Of a stretch of 38,826 bases of DNA, positions 9,016 through 16,738 are shown in pieces; the first letter of the stretch is position 1, and each line of letters begins with the position of its first letter. The translations under genes and the position numbers were made by a program. Origin of the DNA: Elusimicrobiota bacterium. Lineage in GTDB: Bacteria > Elusimicrobiota > Elusimicrobia > Elusimicrobiales > UBA9959. The DNA lies in the NCBI GenBank assembly GCA_026388125.1, contig JAPLKJ010000303.1, positions 1 to 38,826 on the forward strand, in the 5' to 3' direction. The notes under the pieces were generated by a model. The model did no database searches, was not told the origin of the DNA, and worked only from the letters and a program-made list of their open reading frames with translations.

Positions 9016-10578
9016 ATGCGCTATCTGCCCCTGCTGTTCTGTTTATATGCGATGCCGCTGGCGGCGGCGCCGCGCGCCGCGCTGCGCCTGCCCGCGGGGC
9101 TGGTCATTTCTTCCGTCACTATCGAGACGCACAACGTTTTCGAAACGGAGCTTCCCGCCGAAAATAAAATACTGTACCGGGCGGCCAACCGCATCCGCTT
9201 CGTTACGCGCGCGCCGGTGATCATGCGTGAACTGCTTTTTGCCGTGGGGGACCGCTACGACGCGGCCCTGGTGGCGGAGACCGAGCGCAATCTCCGCGCC
9301 CTGCCCTTCATAAGGCGCGCCGAGGCCGAGGCGACGGTCAATAAGAACGGCACCGTGGACGTGCTGGTGCGCACCTATGATTCCTGGACCCTCGAGCCCG
9401 TAGCCAATTTCAAGCGCGCCGGCGGTTCCAACAGCATAAAAGCCGGGGTGGGCGAGGGCAATATCCTGGGCACCGGCAAGGCGGGCTCGGCCGTTTACAG
9501 CCGCGACCTGGAAGGCGTGCGGGCCATGTCCTTCGACTACAAGGATATCCAGTTCCTGCGCTATAAGCACCTGCAGTACTCGATGGCCGCCCGTACCGCG
9601 CCGGGCAGCCGGAGGTTTTCCGTGTCCCTGGCCCGGCCTTTCTTCGCGTCTATCGCGCCGTCGTCGTTGGGAGGAACTTTCAGCTACGTGGCGGACCCTG
9701 TGGTACCGGGCAGTTCGGTCACCCGGCGGGCAGCGGATGGAAGCGTCTCCTACGGCGTTTCCCTGACGCCTTCCCCCGAGCGGACGCGGCGCGTCTCGAT
9801 CGGCCTGCTGGCGCACCGCGCCGAATCCACCGGCCCGGTCCCGGACCGGGCCCGGGCGGCGGCCGTACAACTGGGCGCGGATTGGCAGGAATTGGATTAC
9901 CTGACGGCGCGGCGCATAAAGAAATTCACGCACGACGAGGATTATAACCTCGGGTTCGGGGTGACGGCCACCGTGGGGCTGGCGCCGGCTTTGCGCGCGC
10001 TGGGGGTAGCCCAGACGCAGATCTCGCCCGCTATCGCGGCGCACAAGGGCTTCACCTGGGGCAACCAGCTGCTGCTGCTGAACTCCGGCTACAGCTCGAA
10101 GTACGCCAACGGCGAGAACAGCGAACTCAGGGCCTCGTTCGACGCGGCGTATTACCTGCGCGGCCTCAGGTTCCAGACGCTGGCCGTGCATACCAGCCTT
10201 GACCTGGGGTGGCGGCTGGACCCGCTGACGCCGCTGGTGCTGGACGAGTTCAACGGCCTGCGCGGCTACGGCCTGAACCAGTTCACCGGCACCCGCCGCT
10301 TCCTGCTCAACGTGGAGGACCGTGTTTATGTCTGGGATAACCTGTTCCAGCTGCTGGACCTCGGCGTGGTGTTCTTCTACGACTCCGGGTACGTGTGGCA
10401 GCAGGCTAGGCCGGTGAAACTGTCCGACCTTAAGAACAGCGTGGGCGTGGGCCTGCGCCTGGCGCCTTCGCGCTCGGCCAATAACAACCCTGCGCGCATC
10501 GACCTGGCCCACGCGCTGAGCGGGAACACCGGCCGCCCGAGCTGGTCGCTGTCGGTGCTGGGGGGGCAGTCGTTTTAG
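9016..10578 (+). CDS. POTRA-containing Omp85-superfamily outer-membrane protein
   Basis: 521 residues starting MRYLPLLFCLYAMPLAAA, a signal peptide. An in-frame GTG at 8986 is rejected because it lies inside the terminator hairpin. Residues about 30-125 look like one POTRA domain (AVGDRYDAALVAETERNLRAL, then FIRRAEAEATV and VDVLVRTYDSW). The rest is a beta-barrel with GNILGTGK near its start, LRGYGLNQFTG-type sequence late, and a terminal Phe (GGQSF), the usual outer-membrane targeting signal. It is shorter than BamA and has one POTRA instead of five. It may be a two-partner-secretion-like or single-POTRA assembly protein; its substrate is unknown. Ribosome site is weak. It has the same orientation as tamA at 14981, but the two share no obvious sequence. 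Confidence 0.75.
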   Translation: MRYLPLLFCLYAMPLAAAPRAALRLPAGLVISSVTIETHNVFETELPAENKILYRAANRIRFVTRAPVIMRELLFAVGDRYDAALVAETERNLRALPFIRRAEAEATVNKNGTVDVLVRTYDSWTLEPVANFKRAGGSNSIKAGVGEGNILGTGKAGSAVYSRDLEGVRAMSFDYKDIQFLRYKHLQYSMAARTAPGSRRFSVSLARPFFASIAPSSLGGTFSYVADPVVPGSSVTRRAADGSVSYGVSLTPSPERTRRVSIGLLAHRAESTGPVPDRARAAAVQLGADWQELDYLTARRIKKFTHDEDYNLGFGVTATVGLAPALRALGVAQTQISPAIAAHKGFTWGNQLLLLNSGYSSKYANGENSELRASFDAAYYLRGLRFQTLAVHTSLDLGWRLDPLTPLVLDEFNGLRGYGLNQFTGTRRFLLNVEDRVYVWDNLFQLLDLGVVFFYDSGYVWQQARPVKLSDLKNSVGVGLRLAPSRSANNNPARIDLAHALSGNTGRPSWSLSVLGGQSF

Positions 10579-10608
10579 CCGCCAGCGGGCGCGGCGTCTG
10601 GAGAGCAA

Positions 10609-10998
10609 ATGAAAAAAATACTGCTGGCGGTCTTTTGTCTGGGCGTGTTCTTAAGCTATTTTTTCGCTTTCAAGGCGGGGGATAAGGGCGTGGCCGTCAG
10701 CTTCGGCCGCACCGGGCCGCCTTTTTCGGCCGCGGAGAAACTGCCGTTCTATCCTGGTCCGGCGGGCCCGGGAGTTGCGCCCGGCAAAACGGCCGCCGGT
10801 GCAAAAAGGAAGGTCCGGAGGCGGGCCGCCGTTAAGGCGGAGGCGGGCCTGAAGGAAATGGCGGCGGCGCTTAAAAAGAACGGCCACCGGCGCAAAAAAC
10901 GGATCTCCAGCCTGCGGGACCCGGGCGAGGCGATGGGCGGCGAGGCCTATTCCGGAGTTTCAACCGGAACCACTCGCCTGGCGCGGCAGAACAAGTGA
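10609..10998 (+). CDS. Small basic protein with N-terminal membrane segment
   Basis: 129 residues. Residues 1-21 (MKKILLAVFCLGVFLSYFFA) form a signal anchor or signal peptide. The remainder is Lys/Arg/Ala/Gly-rich and looks disordered, with clusters such as KRKVRRRA and RRKKR. I recognise no family. The gene begins 30 bp after the POTRA protein with GGAGAGCAA before the ATG, so it is probably in the same transcript. A periplasmic protein binding an acidic partner is possible but only a guess. Real coding is supported by position and signal; function unknown. Confidence 0.55.
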   Translation: MKKILLAVFCLGVFLSYFFAFKAGDKGVAVSFGRTGPPFSAAEKLPFYPGPAGPGVAPGKTAAGAKRKVRRRAAVKAEAGLKEMAAALKKNGHRRKKRISSLRDPGEAMGGEAYSGVSTGTTRLARQNK

Positions 10999-11007
10999 GC
11001 TTTGCGG

Positions 11008-11078
11008 GTATCCTACCGATAGCCGCGCGTAGAAGTCCGCATAGCGGCCCGTGTCCGGCGAAGGTATAGTATGAACAC
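11008..11078 (+). promoter_or_regulatory. Conserved promoter-like element, copy D
   Basis: CCTACCGATAGC, then GTCCGCATAGC with the CCG cores 21 bp apart, then 20 bp, then TATAGT (11065-11070). The match to copy E (minus strand, 31627) covers 22 of 24 bases across ACCGATAGCCGCGCGTAGAA and the next four. The predicted leader is about 40 nt before the ATG at 11117. Confidence 0.68.
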
Positions 11079-11116
11079 GGCCGGGAGATTTGCCGGCGGG
11101 AGCGGACGGGAACAAT

Positions 11117-11653
11117 ATGAAAAATAAAATAACGCGGCTGCTGCTGGCGTGGTTTTTGCTGTGCGCGGCGGGAATTCCCGCCTTCGCGCAGGAAAGGTCC
11201 AGGGAAGAAAAGAAACTCGAGGCCGCCGCCGGAGAACTGAACAAAAGCGCGGACCGGGACGAAGGCCGGCAGCGCGTAGCCCACAAGATAAGGCGGCAGT
11301 TCGGCGTGGACGACGCCCTGCTGATCGGCCTGACCTACAGGAAGCTCAGTTACGGCGAGATCTCCATAGTGCTGGGCCTGGCCCAGGGCATGCGCGGCGG
11401 CATCAAGGACGCCAACCTGCACAAGATAGTGGCGCTGCGCCAGGGGCCGCCGGTGCTCGGCTGGGGCAGGATAGCCGGCGACCTGGGCGTAAAGCTCGGC
11501 CCGGTGCTGGGCGACGTGCAGAATATAGCCGCCGGGATCCGCCGGCAGGAAAAAGCCGACAAGGCTAAAAAAGACACGGAGGCTAAGGCCGAGAAGACGG
11601 CGCAGCTTAAAGGCAGCGAGAAGGCAGGCATGCTGTCCTTATCGCGCCCGTAA
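11117..11653 (+). CDS. Secreted SYGEIS/LRQGPPV-motif protein (paralogue of the 22261 gene)
   Basis: 178 residues. The ATG at 11117 gives a signal peptide ending PAFAQ; an in-frame ATG at 11090 would add nine non-hydrophobic residues. The mature part starts with a charged helix (EEKKLEAAAGELNKSA), followed by a compact region with FGVDDALL, LSYGEISIVLGLAQ and VALRQGPPVLGWG. The tail is Lys/Ala-rich and probably unstructured. The central block matches the product at 22261 (GYGEISIALSLA, IAALRQGPPVMGWG). I cannot name a family. The conserved core suggests a small helical periplasmic domain. It sits directly behind promoter element D, and its paralogue lies in the transcript behind element B, so both are probably induced together. 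Confidence 0.7.
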   Translation: MKNKITRLLLAWFLLCAAGIPAFAQERSREEKKLEAAAGELNKSADRDEGRQRVAHKIRRQFGVDDALLIGLTYRKLSYGEISIVLGLAQGMRGGIKDANLHKIVALRQGPPVLGWGRIAGDLGVKLGPVLGDVQNIAAGIRRQEKADKAKKDTEAKAEKTAQLKGSEKAGMLSLSRP

Positions 11654-11730
11654 TACGGCAAGCGGGGAGGGCCCCGGATAAGGCGGCGTAAATTTAAGAA
11701 AGAAAACGAGCGGATACATAAGGGAACAAA

Positions 11731-12045
11731 ATGACCAAAACTAAAAAGATGCTGGAAGTGGGCGTAGGACTGGCGGCTATCGCCGCGCTGGGCGCGTATT
11801 TCCTGTCCGGCAAAAGAGGCGTTCAGAACCGGGAAAAAATAGCCGGCTGGATGCTTAAGATGAAGGGCGAAGTGCTGGAAAAAGTGGAAGAGATAAAACA
11901 GCTGAACAAGGCGGAGTACTACAAGATAGTCGACGAGGTTTCGGCGCGTCACGCGAAGCTCGGGAAGGTGGGGGCGGCCGAACTGAAGAATTTGACCAAG
12001 GACCTCAAGGGCGCGTGGGAGCATATGAGCAGGCAGCTCAAATAA
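11731..12045 (+). CDS. Small YtxH-like membrane-anchored helical protein
   Basis: 104 residues. An N-terminal hydrophobic segment (about 9-25, VGVGLAAIAALGAYFLSG) is followed by amphipathic, Lys/Glu-rich helices (EKIAGWMLKMKGEVLEKVEEI, with more to the C-terminus). This layout resembles YtxH-type stress proteins, but similarity is in architecture only. AAGGGAAC precedes the ATG. It lies between the secreted protein at 11117 and the lmo0937-family gene, probably in one stress-related transcript. Function unknown. Confidence 0.6.
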   Translation: MTKTKKMLEVGVGLAAIAALGAYFLSGKRGVQNREKIAGWMLKMKGEVLEKVEEIKQLNKAEYYKIVDEVSARHAKLGKVGAAELKNLTKDLKGAWEHMSRQLK

Positions 12046-12091
12046 ACGCCGGATGGATTGTGCCGCTGATCGGCGGCTCAAGGAGAATAAT

Positions 12092-12241
12092 ATGCTGGGA
12101 ACTATAGCGGTAATACTGATAGTCCTGTGGCTGCTGGGGCTGGTAAGCAGCTATACGATGGGCGGGTTCATCCATATTCTGCTCGTGATAGCGATAGTCG
12201 TAGTGCTGGTCAGGGTGATCAAGGGGCGCAAGATAGTGTGA
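12092..12241 (+). CDS. lmo0937-family small membrane protein
   Basis: 49 residues starting MLGTIAVILIVLWLLGLVSS, then a second hydrophobic stretch (HILLVIAIVVVLVRVI) and a basic end (KGRKIV). Two membrane segments, a central MGG turn, and the opening match the lmo0937 family, whose members are often found among stress-induced genes. The start at 12092 follows AAGGAGAATA; an upstream in-frame ATG at 12053 has no ribosome site and would spoil the hydrophobic N-terminus. Molecular function is not established. Confidence 0.75.
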   Translation: MLGTIAVILIVLWLLGLVSSYTMGGFIHILLVIAIVVVLVRVIKGRKIV

Positions 12242-12272
12242 CCGGAGCCCGGTCCGCGGCTGGAAGCGGCTT

Positions 12273-13331
12273 ATGAATATCGGAAGGCGGCGCGCAATAC
12301 GTCTTTTACTGCTGTTCCTGGCGGCGCTGGCAGCCGGGATAGTTCTGAAAGAAGCCGTAGTTCCCGGGCTGCTGCGCCGGCGGCTCGTCGCGGCCGTTCA
12401 GGACAACTGCAAAACCTGCGAACTTTCACTGGGCCGCGTCAGCGTTTCGCTGTGGCCGCTGGCGCTGAGCTGCAAGGACGTGCGTTTTACCGGCGGGACG
12501 CCCAATGCCACCGTTATTCATGCCGAAGCCGGGCGCGTTTACGCGCCATTCTCGCTCCTCCCGCTTTTCAAGAGCCGTTTCCGTATAGGCAGAATAGAAA
12601 TAGAACAGCCGGCTGTCATTGTGACGGAAGGCGACCTTTCTGCCCCGTCTTCAGGTGAGGACAGCGCCGCCCCGGGGCTTGACCTGGAAGTGGACGGCAT
12701 CGTAGTCAGGAACAGCTCGTTCACTTACATCCGGGAGCATGCCGGGCTGAAGGGAATACTGGGCGCTTCCCGGATAAACGCCGTAGTGGGGCCCATCGGC
12801 AGTTCGGACCGTCTCCGGGACGCGGACGCCGCGGCGGCCGCGGAGGGCCTTCTGGAGCATTCCGGGCAGTTCAGCCTGCAGGTCAGGGCTAAGATCTACG
12901 CGAAAGCGCCGGACGTGGACGTGAACTTACAGATAGCGGAGCAGGACCTCGCGGCTTTAAATCCGTTCTTCAGGCCGAATTGCGGCATCCGGCTGAAGGG
13001 GGTCCTCATCGAGGGCCGCGCCTCGGCGGCGATACGCGGCGAGCGGCTGCATTCTTCCGCTTATCTGCGCTACCGGGGATTCAGCCTGAAGATAAAAAAG
13101 AACGAGGAGCGCGGCGGACTCTCCGCGTTCTTTCAGAATATAGTGGCTGCCGTCACAATGAGCGAACAGAACGCGGGCGGCGGGAATTACGACCGCCGGG
13201 CGTCGGTGGATCTGGAACGAAAGCACAAAGAGACTCTTATAAGTTTTGTCCTGAGAGGGATGAAAGAAGCCGCGCTGGAAGTTTCTTCCCGCGGCGGGAA
13301 CAGGGAAGGCGCGGCAGCGGCCGGCCGCTGA
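12273..13331 (+). CDS. AsmA/DUF748-like envelope protein
   Basis: 352 residues with an N-terminal membrane anchor (about 10-28). The following region has the pattern of AsmA-like and DUF748 proteins: LSLGRVSVSLWPLALSCKDV, then SLLPLFKSRFRIGRIEIEQP. This is an N-terminal chorein-like start of the kind found in bridge-like lipid-transfer proteins. The body is beta-rich up to about 320 and the tail (SSRGGNREGAAAAGR) is disordered. It is much shorter than TamB or AsmA (600-1300 residues). It lies 1.6 kb upstream of tamA-tamB. A role in lipid handling at the inner membrane is plausible from the family, not shown. Confidence 0.6.
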   Translation: MNIGRRRAIRLLLLFLAALAAGIVLKEAVVPGLLRRRLVAAVQDNCKTCELSLGRVSVSLWPLALSCKDVRFTGGTPNATVIHAEAGRVYAPFSLLPLFKSRFRIGRIEIEQPAVIVTEGDLSAPSSGEDSAAPGLDLEVDGIVVRNSSFTYIREHAGLKGILGASRINAVVGPIGSSDRLRDADAAAAAEGLLEHSGQFSLQVRAKIYAKAPDVDVNLQIAEQDLAALNPFFRPNCGIRLKGVLIEGRASAAIRGERLHSSAYLRYRGFSLKIKKNEERGGLSAFFQNIVAAVTMSEQNAGGGNYDRRASVDLERKHKETLISFVLRGMKEAALEVSSRGGNREGAAAAGR

Positions 13332-13360
13332 CGTTTTGCCGCAGATAGGGAGACCATCTT

Positions 13361-14545
13361 ATGCAACTTGAAGAAAGGAACGACGAGGATGTTCTGCGCG
13401 ACTCCGAGATGCGCTACCGCCGGCTGTTCGAGGCGGCGCAGGACGGTATCCTCATACTGGACGCCGTGACGGGCACGATCGCGGACGCGAACCCGTTCAT
13501 TATCGAGCTGCTGGGCTTTTCGCACGAACAGCTGGTGAACAAGAAGCTTTGGGAGATAGGGGCTTTCCTGGATTTCTTCGCCAACCTGGAAAAATTCGAG
13601 GAGCTCCGGGACCGCGGCTATGTCCGCTATGAAGGCCTGCCGCTGGTGGCGGCCGACGGCCGGAAGCTTTTCGTGGAATTCGTAAGCAACGCCTATACGG
13701 TGAACGACTGCAGGGTGATCCAGTGCAATATCCGCGACAATACAGCGCGCAGGCAGGCGGAGCTGGAAAAGGAAGCGCTCGCTGTGACGCTCAGGGAAAA
13801 GAACCGGGAAATGGAAGGTTTCCTTTATATTACCACGCACGACCTGCGCAGCCCGCTGGTGAACATCCAGGGCTTCAGCCGCAATCTCGGCAAGGACCTG
13901 AAGCGGCTGCAGGAGCTTATGGCGCACGCGGTGCTGCCGAAGGCGGCAAAAGGCGAAGCGCTGAAGCTTATGTCCGAAAGCGTGCCGGAGGCGCTGGGTT
14001 TTATAACCGGCAGCGTACTGCGGATGGACCAGCTGATAACGGCGCTGCTTAAGATCTCCCGCCTCGGCCGGCTTGAAATAACCGCCCGGCCGGTGGATAT
14101 GAACGCGGTCCTGAAAAATGTGCTGGAGACGTTCGCTTACCGGCTGGAGAAGACCGGCGTCGAGGTGAAAGTGGAATCTCTGCCCCCCTGCAGCGCCGAC
14201 GCCGGGATACTGACCCAGTTCTTTATGAACATCATCGACAACTGCCTGAAATACCGGGACAGGGGCCGAAAGCTGGAAATAACCGTAAAAGGAAAAATAA
14301 CGGACGCGCACAGCGTGATCTACACGGTCTCGGACAACGGCCTGGGCATAAAAGCCGCGGACCTGGAAAAAATATGGGAGGTCTTCTACAGCGTGCAGGC
14401 TCCGGGCGAGGCCGCGGATAAAGGGGAGGGCATAGGCCTGACCATAACGAAACGCCTGGTGGAGCGGAGCGGCGGCAGGATCTGGGTGGAATCAAAAGAA
14501 GGGGCGGGCGCGGATTTTTTCATAGAACTGCCCGCGCCGGTGTGA
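13361..14545 (+). CDS. PAS-domain sensor histidine kinase
   Basis: 394 residues, no membrane segment, so a soluble sensor. PAS domain about 17-135 (RYRRLFEAAQDGILILD, ADANPFIIELLGFSHEQL). A HisKA domain of the phytochrome-kinase type follows at about 150-245, with phospho-acceptor His160 in TTHDLRSPL. The HATPase domain is about 280-394: N box NIIDNCLKY, G1 DNGLGI, G2 GEGIGLTI. Its stop is one base from the start of a response regulator, a typical pair. It probably transfers phosphate to the 14547 product. The PAS ligand is not deducible. Confidence 0.88.
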   Translation: MQLEERNDEDVLRDSEMRYRRLFEAAQDGILILDAVTGTIADANPFIIELLGFSHEQLVNKKLWEIGAFLDFFANLEKFEELRDRGYVRYEGLPLVAADGRKLFVEFVSNAYTVNDCRVIQCNIRDNTARRQAELEKEALAVTLREKNREMEGFLYITTHDLRSPLVNIQGFSRNLGKDLKRLQELMAHAVLPKAAKGEALKLMSESVPEALGFITGSVLRMDQLITALLKISRLGRLEITARPVDMNAVLKNVLETFAYRLEKTGVEVKVESLPPCSADAGILTQFFMNIIDNCLKYRDRGRKLEITVKGKITDAHSVIYTVSDNGLGIKAADLEKIWEVFYSVQAPGEAADKGEGIGLTITKRLVERSGGRIWVESKEGAGADFFIELPAPV

Positions 14546-14546
14546 T

Positions 14547-14954
14547 ATGGAAAACAAAGACCAGCTGATCATACTTATCGCCGAGGACAACGACGGGCAC
14601 GCCCGGCTTTTACAGCGCGGTTTCGCGGAAGCGGGCGCGCGCGGCCCGGTGATACGGTTCAAAGACGGGCAGGAAGCCTGGGACTATATTTCCGGCAAAA
14701 GCGAACCCTGTCTCGACCGCGCCAGGCCCTGCCTGCTGCTGCTGGACATGCGTATGCCGAACATGGACGGCATAGAGGTGCTGAGGCGCGTTAAGGCCGA
14801 ACCGCGTTTCAAGGCCATCCCGGTGATAATGCTCACTACTACCGACGAGCCTGACGACATCAGCCGCTGCTATGCGCTGGGGTGCAGCGATTTTTTTCTC
14901 AAGCCGATCTCAGATAAAGACCTGGCCGGGATAATCGGCCGGGTGCGGTTTTAA
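14547..14954 (+). CDS. Rcp1-type single-domain response regulator
   Basis: 135 residues, one receiver domain. The acidic pair is Glu13/Asp14, the phospho-acceptor is Asp67 in LLLDMRMPNMDG, the Thr switch is in LTTTDEPDD, and the Lys is in FFLKPIS. The insert between the second helix and third strand and the LTT motif match the Rcp1/CheY-like family that pairs with phytochrome-type kinases. There is no output domain, so it must act through protein contact or a phosphorelay. Translation is probably coupled to the kinase gene just upstream. Confidence 0.88.
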   Translation: MENKDQLIILIAEDNDGHARLLQRGFAEAGARGPVIRFKDGQEAWDYISGKSEPCLDRARPCLLLLDMRMPNMDGIEVLRRVKAEPRFKAIPVIMLTTTDEPDDISRCYALGCSDFFLKPISDKDLAGIIGRVRF

Positions 14955-14980
14955 ATTACAGCGCCGCGCGGTAACCGCAT

Positions 14981-16738
14981 ATGGCTCCTAAACTTAATAT
15001 CGGTCTGCGGACCGCGGCGGGCAGCCTGGCGGTGCTGGCCGCGCTGGCGGCCGCTCCCGCCGGCGCCAAGAGCCCGCCGCATTGCCCGCAGATACAGTTC
15101 GCCGGCAGTGAAAAAATAGAGCTCACCGCTATGGAGCGCCGGCTGGTCTGCGGAGATCCCGATACCGAAGGCTGGGGACAGATCCCGTTCAACCAGGCCG
15201 AGGGATTTTTACGGGCCTTTCTTCAGCAGCGGGGCTACCAGGAGCCGCGGTTCGAGCCGGGCCGGGACGTCCTGACCGTGGACCCGGGAAAGAAGACCGG
15301 AGTGGAAGCCTTCATCGTGACCGGCCTGCCGCCCGAGATAGACCCGCGCAAGCTGCGCAGGATCAAAGGCCAGGTGATGACGCCCAGGCTGCTGGATACG
15401 GCCAAGGACGCGCTGCTGGGCGCGCTGCGCAACCGCGGCTACGCCTGCCCGGCCATAGAAATGCGCGGCAACGCCACCACGGGTGAGGTCTCGGCGGAAG
15501 TTCTGCCGGGTGACATTTACCGCTTCGACCACATTTCCCCGAAAAGAACGGCCGAGGTGTACCCCGCGGTCTTCCGCCGCTACGAGGCTTTCAGGCGCGG
15601 CCAGCGTTTCGACGCCCGGCTGCTGGACCTTACGGCGCAGCGGACCATAGCCGACTCGGTTTTCCTCAACACTTATTTCGACGTGGACTGCTCCACCGCC
15701 GGGATGGCCATTACCGAACGGGTGGTGGCCGGCAAGCCGCAGCTTTACAAGCTCGGCGTCGGTTTTGATACGGAGGGATTTTTTATCGGCAAGGCGCAGT
15801 GGCAGAACTCGCGCATCGGCGCGCGGGGCCACTCCATGCAAACCTCCCTCTACACCTCCTTCCGCGAGCAGTCGGCTGTCGCTGATTTCCGCTACTTCAT
15901 GGGGCGGGCCTCCAGGACCTACCTGATGCCGAAGCTGACCTTCGGGCGCAGCAATGAGCCGCAGTACGAATCCGTCCATTCGGAGCTGGCCCTGCTGCCG
16001 GGACTGAGCTGGGACACCCGCAGCCTGCGCGCCGAGTTTTCCGCGGGCCCGGCGCTGGAATATGTCAATACCCTCCGCGGCCTGGGGCCGGCCAAGGACG
16101 GCTACGCCGTCTTCCAGACACAACTGGAGCTGCGAGACCACCTGTTCGAATACTATGCGGGCGAGCCGCGCACCGGCGGGCGGGTCACGTTCCGGTCGCA
16201 GTCGCGCATCGCTGGTATGGATTCTTCCATAACGGCGCACCGGCTTGGCCTGCAGGGAGAGCACCTTTGGAACCTGGGCGGCTATAGTCCGCCGGCCCTG
16301 GTGCTGGCCACGCGCTACCTGGGGCAGACTACGCTGGTAAAGAATTCCCTGGTGGCCGCCGGGGCGATACCGCTGGATATGCGTTTTTTTATGGGCGGCG
16401 ATTCCGACCTGCGCGGCGCGAAGCTCAACGAACTGCCGGCCGACGCCGCCGGCCTGCTGACGGCCGTCTACGACGGCGTAGAACTGAGGCTGGGGGACGT
16501 TCTGCCGCACGGTCTGCAGCCCCTGATCTTCCTGGACGCCGCTATGGCCGGACGGAACTCTTTCCACCTTGACCCCAACGTGTATTTCTCGCCCGGTTTC
16601 GGTCTTCGCTGGAATTCCCCGATAGGTTCGCTGCGCACTACGCTGGCCCGCGGCGTCGTGTGGCGCCGTGATCCTTCGGCCGAGGTCCTGATGCGGGCCC
16701 AGTGGCGGTTCTTCCTTAGCCTGGGCAAGGAGTTCTGA
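14981..16738 (+). CDS. tamA: TamA-like Omp85 outer-membrane protein
   Basis: 585 residues with a signal peptide (cleavage near AGAK). Residues about 35-235 form POTRA-like modules (GFLRAFLQQRGYQEPRF; LLDTAKDALLGALRNRGY). From about 240 onward is a beta-barrel ending LSLGKEF, with terminal Phe. SDLRGAKLNELP at about 485 occupies the place of the conserved barrel lid motif. The gene overlaps the next one by one base (TGATG), and that next product is TamB-like. This is the classical TamA-TamB pair that spans the envelope and helps insert outer-membrane proteins or move lipids. The start is marked by a weak ribosome site and a GCGGTAACCGC palindrome. Confidence 0.8.
   Translation: MAPKLNIGLRTAAGSLAVLAALAAAPAGAKSPPHCPQIQFAGSEKIELTAMERRLVCGDPDTEGWGQIPFNQAEGFLRAFLQQRGYQEPRFEPGRDVLTVDPGKKTGVEAFIVTGLPPEIDPRKLRRIKGQVMTPRLLDTAKDALLGALRNRGYACPAIEMRGNATTGEVSAEVLPGDIYRFDHISPKRTAEVYPAVFRRYEAFRRGQRFDARLLDLTAQRTIADSVFLNTYFDVDCSTAGMAITERVVAGKPQLYKLGVGFDTEGFFIGKAQWQNSRIGARGHSMQTSLYTSFREQSAVADFRYFMGRASRTYLMPKLTFGRSNEPQYESVHSELALLPGLSWDTRSLRAEFSAGPALEYVNTLRGLGPAKDGYAVFQTQLELRDHLFEYYAGEPRTGGRVTFRSQSRIAGMDSSITAHRLGLQGEHLWNLGGYSPPALVLATRYLGQTTLVKNSLVAAGAIPLDMRFFMGGDSDLRGAKLNELPADAAGLLTAVYDGVELRLGDVLPHGLQPLIFLDAAMAGRNSFHLDPNVYFSPGFGLRWNSPIGSLRTTLARGVVWRRDPSAEVLMRAQWRFFLSLGKEF

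Noticed and set aside
9043-10608. A 521-codon antisense open frame opposite the POTRA barrel gene
   Set aside because: Composition is Arg/Gln/His-rich and repeat-poor; the plus-strand frame has a signal peptide, POTRA pattern and terminal Phe.
11650-11700. GTAATAC followed by CCGGATAAG upstream of the 11731 gene, a possible sixth promoter element
   Set aside because: The boxes are about 6 bp too close and no TATACT-like hexamer follows at 20 bp.
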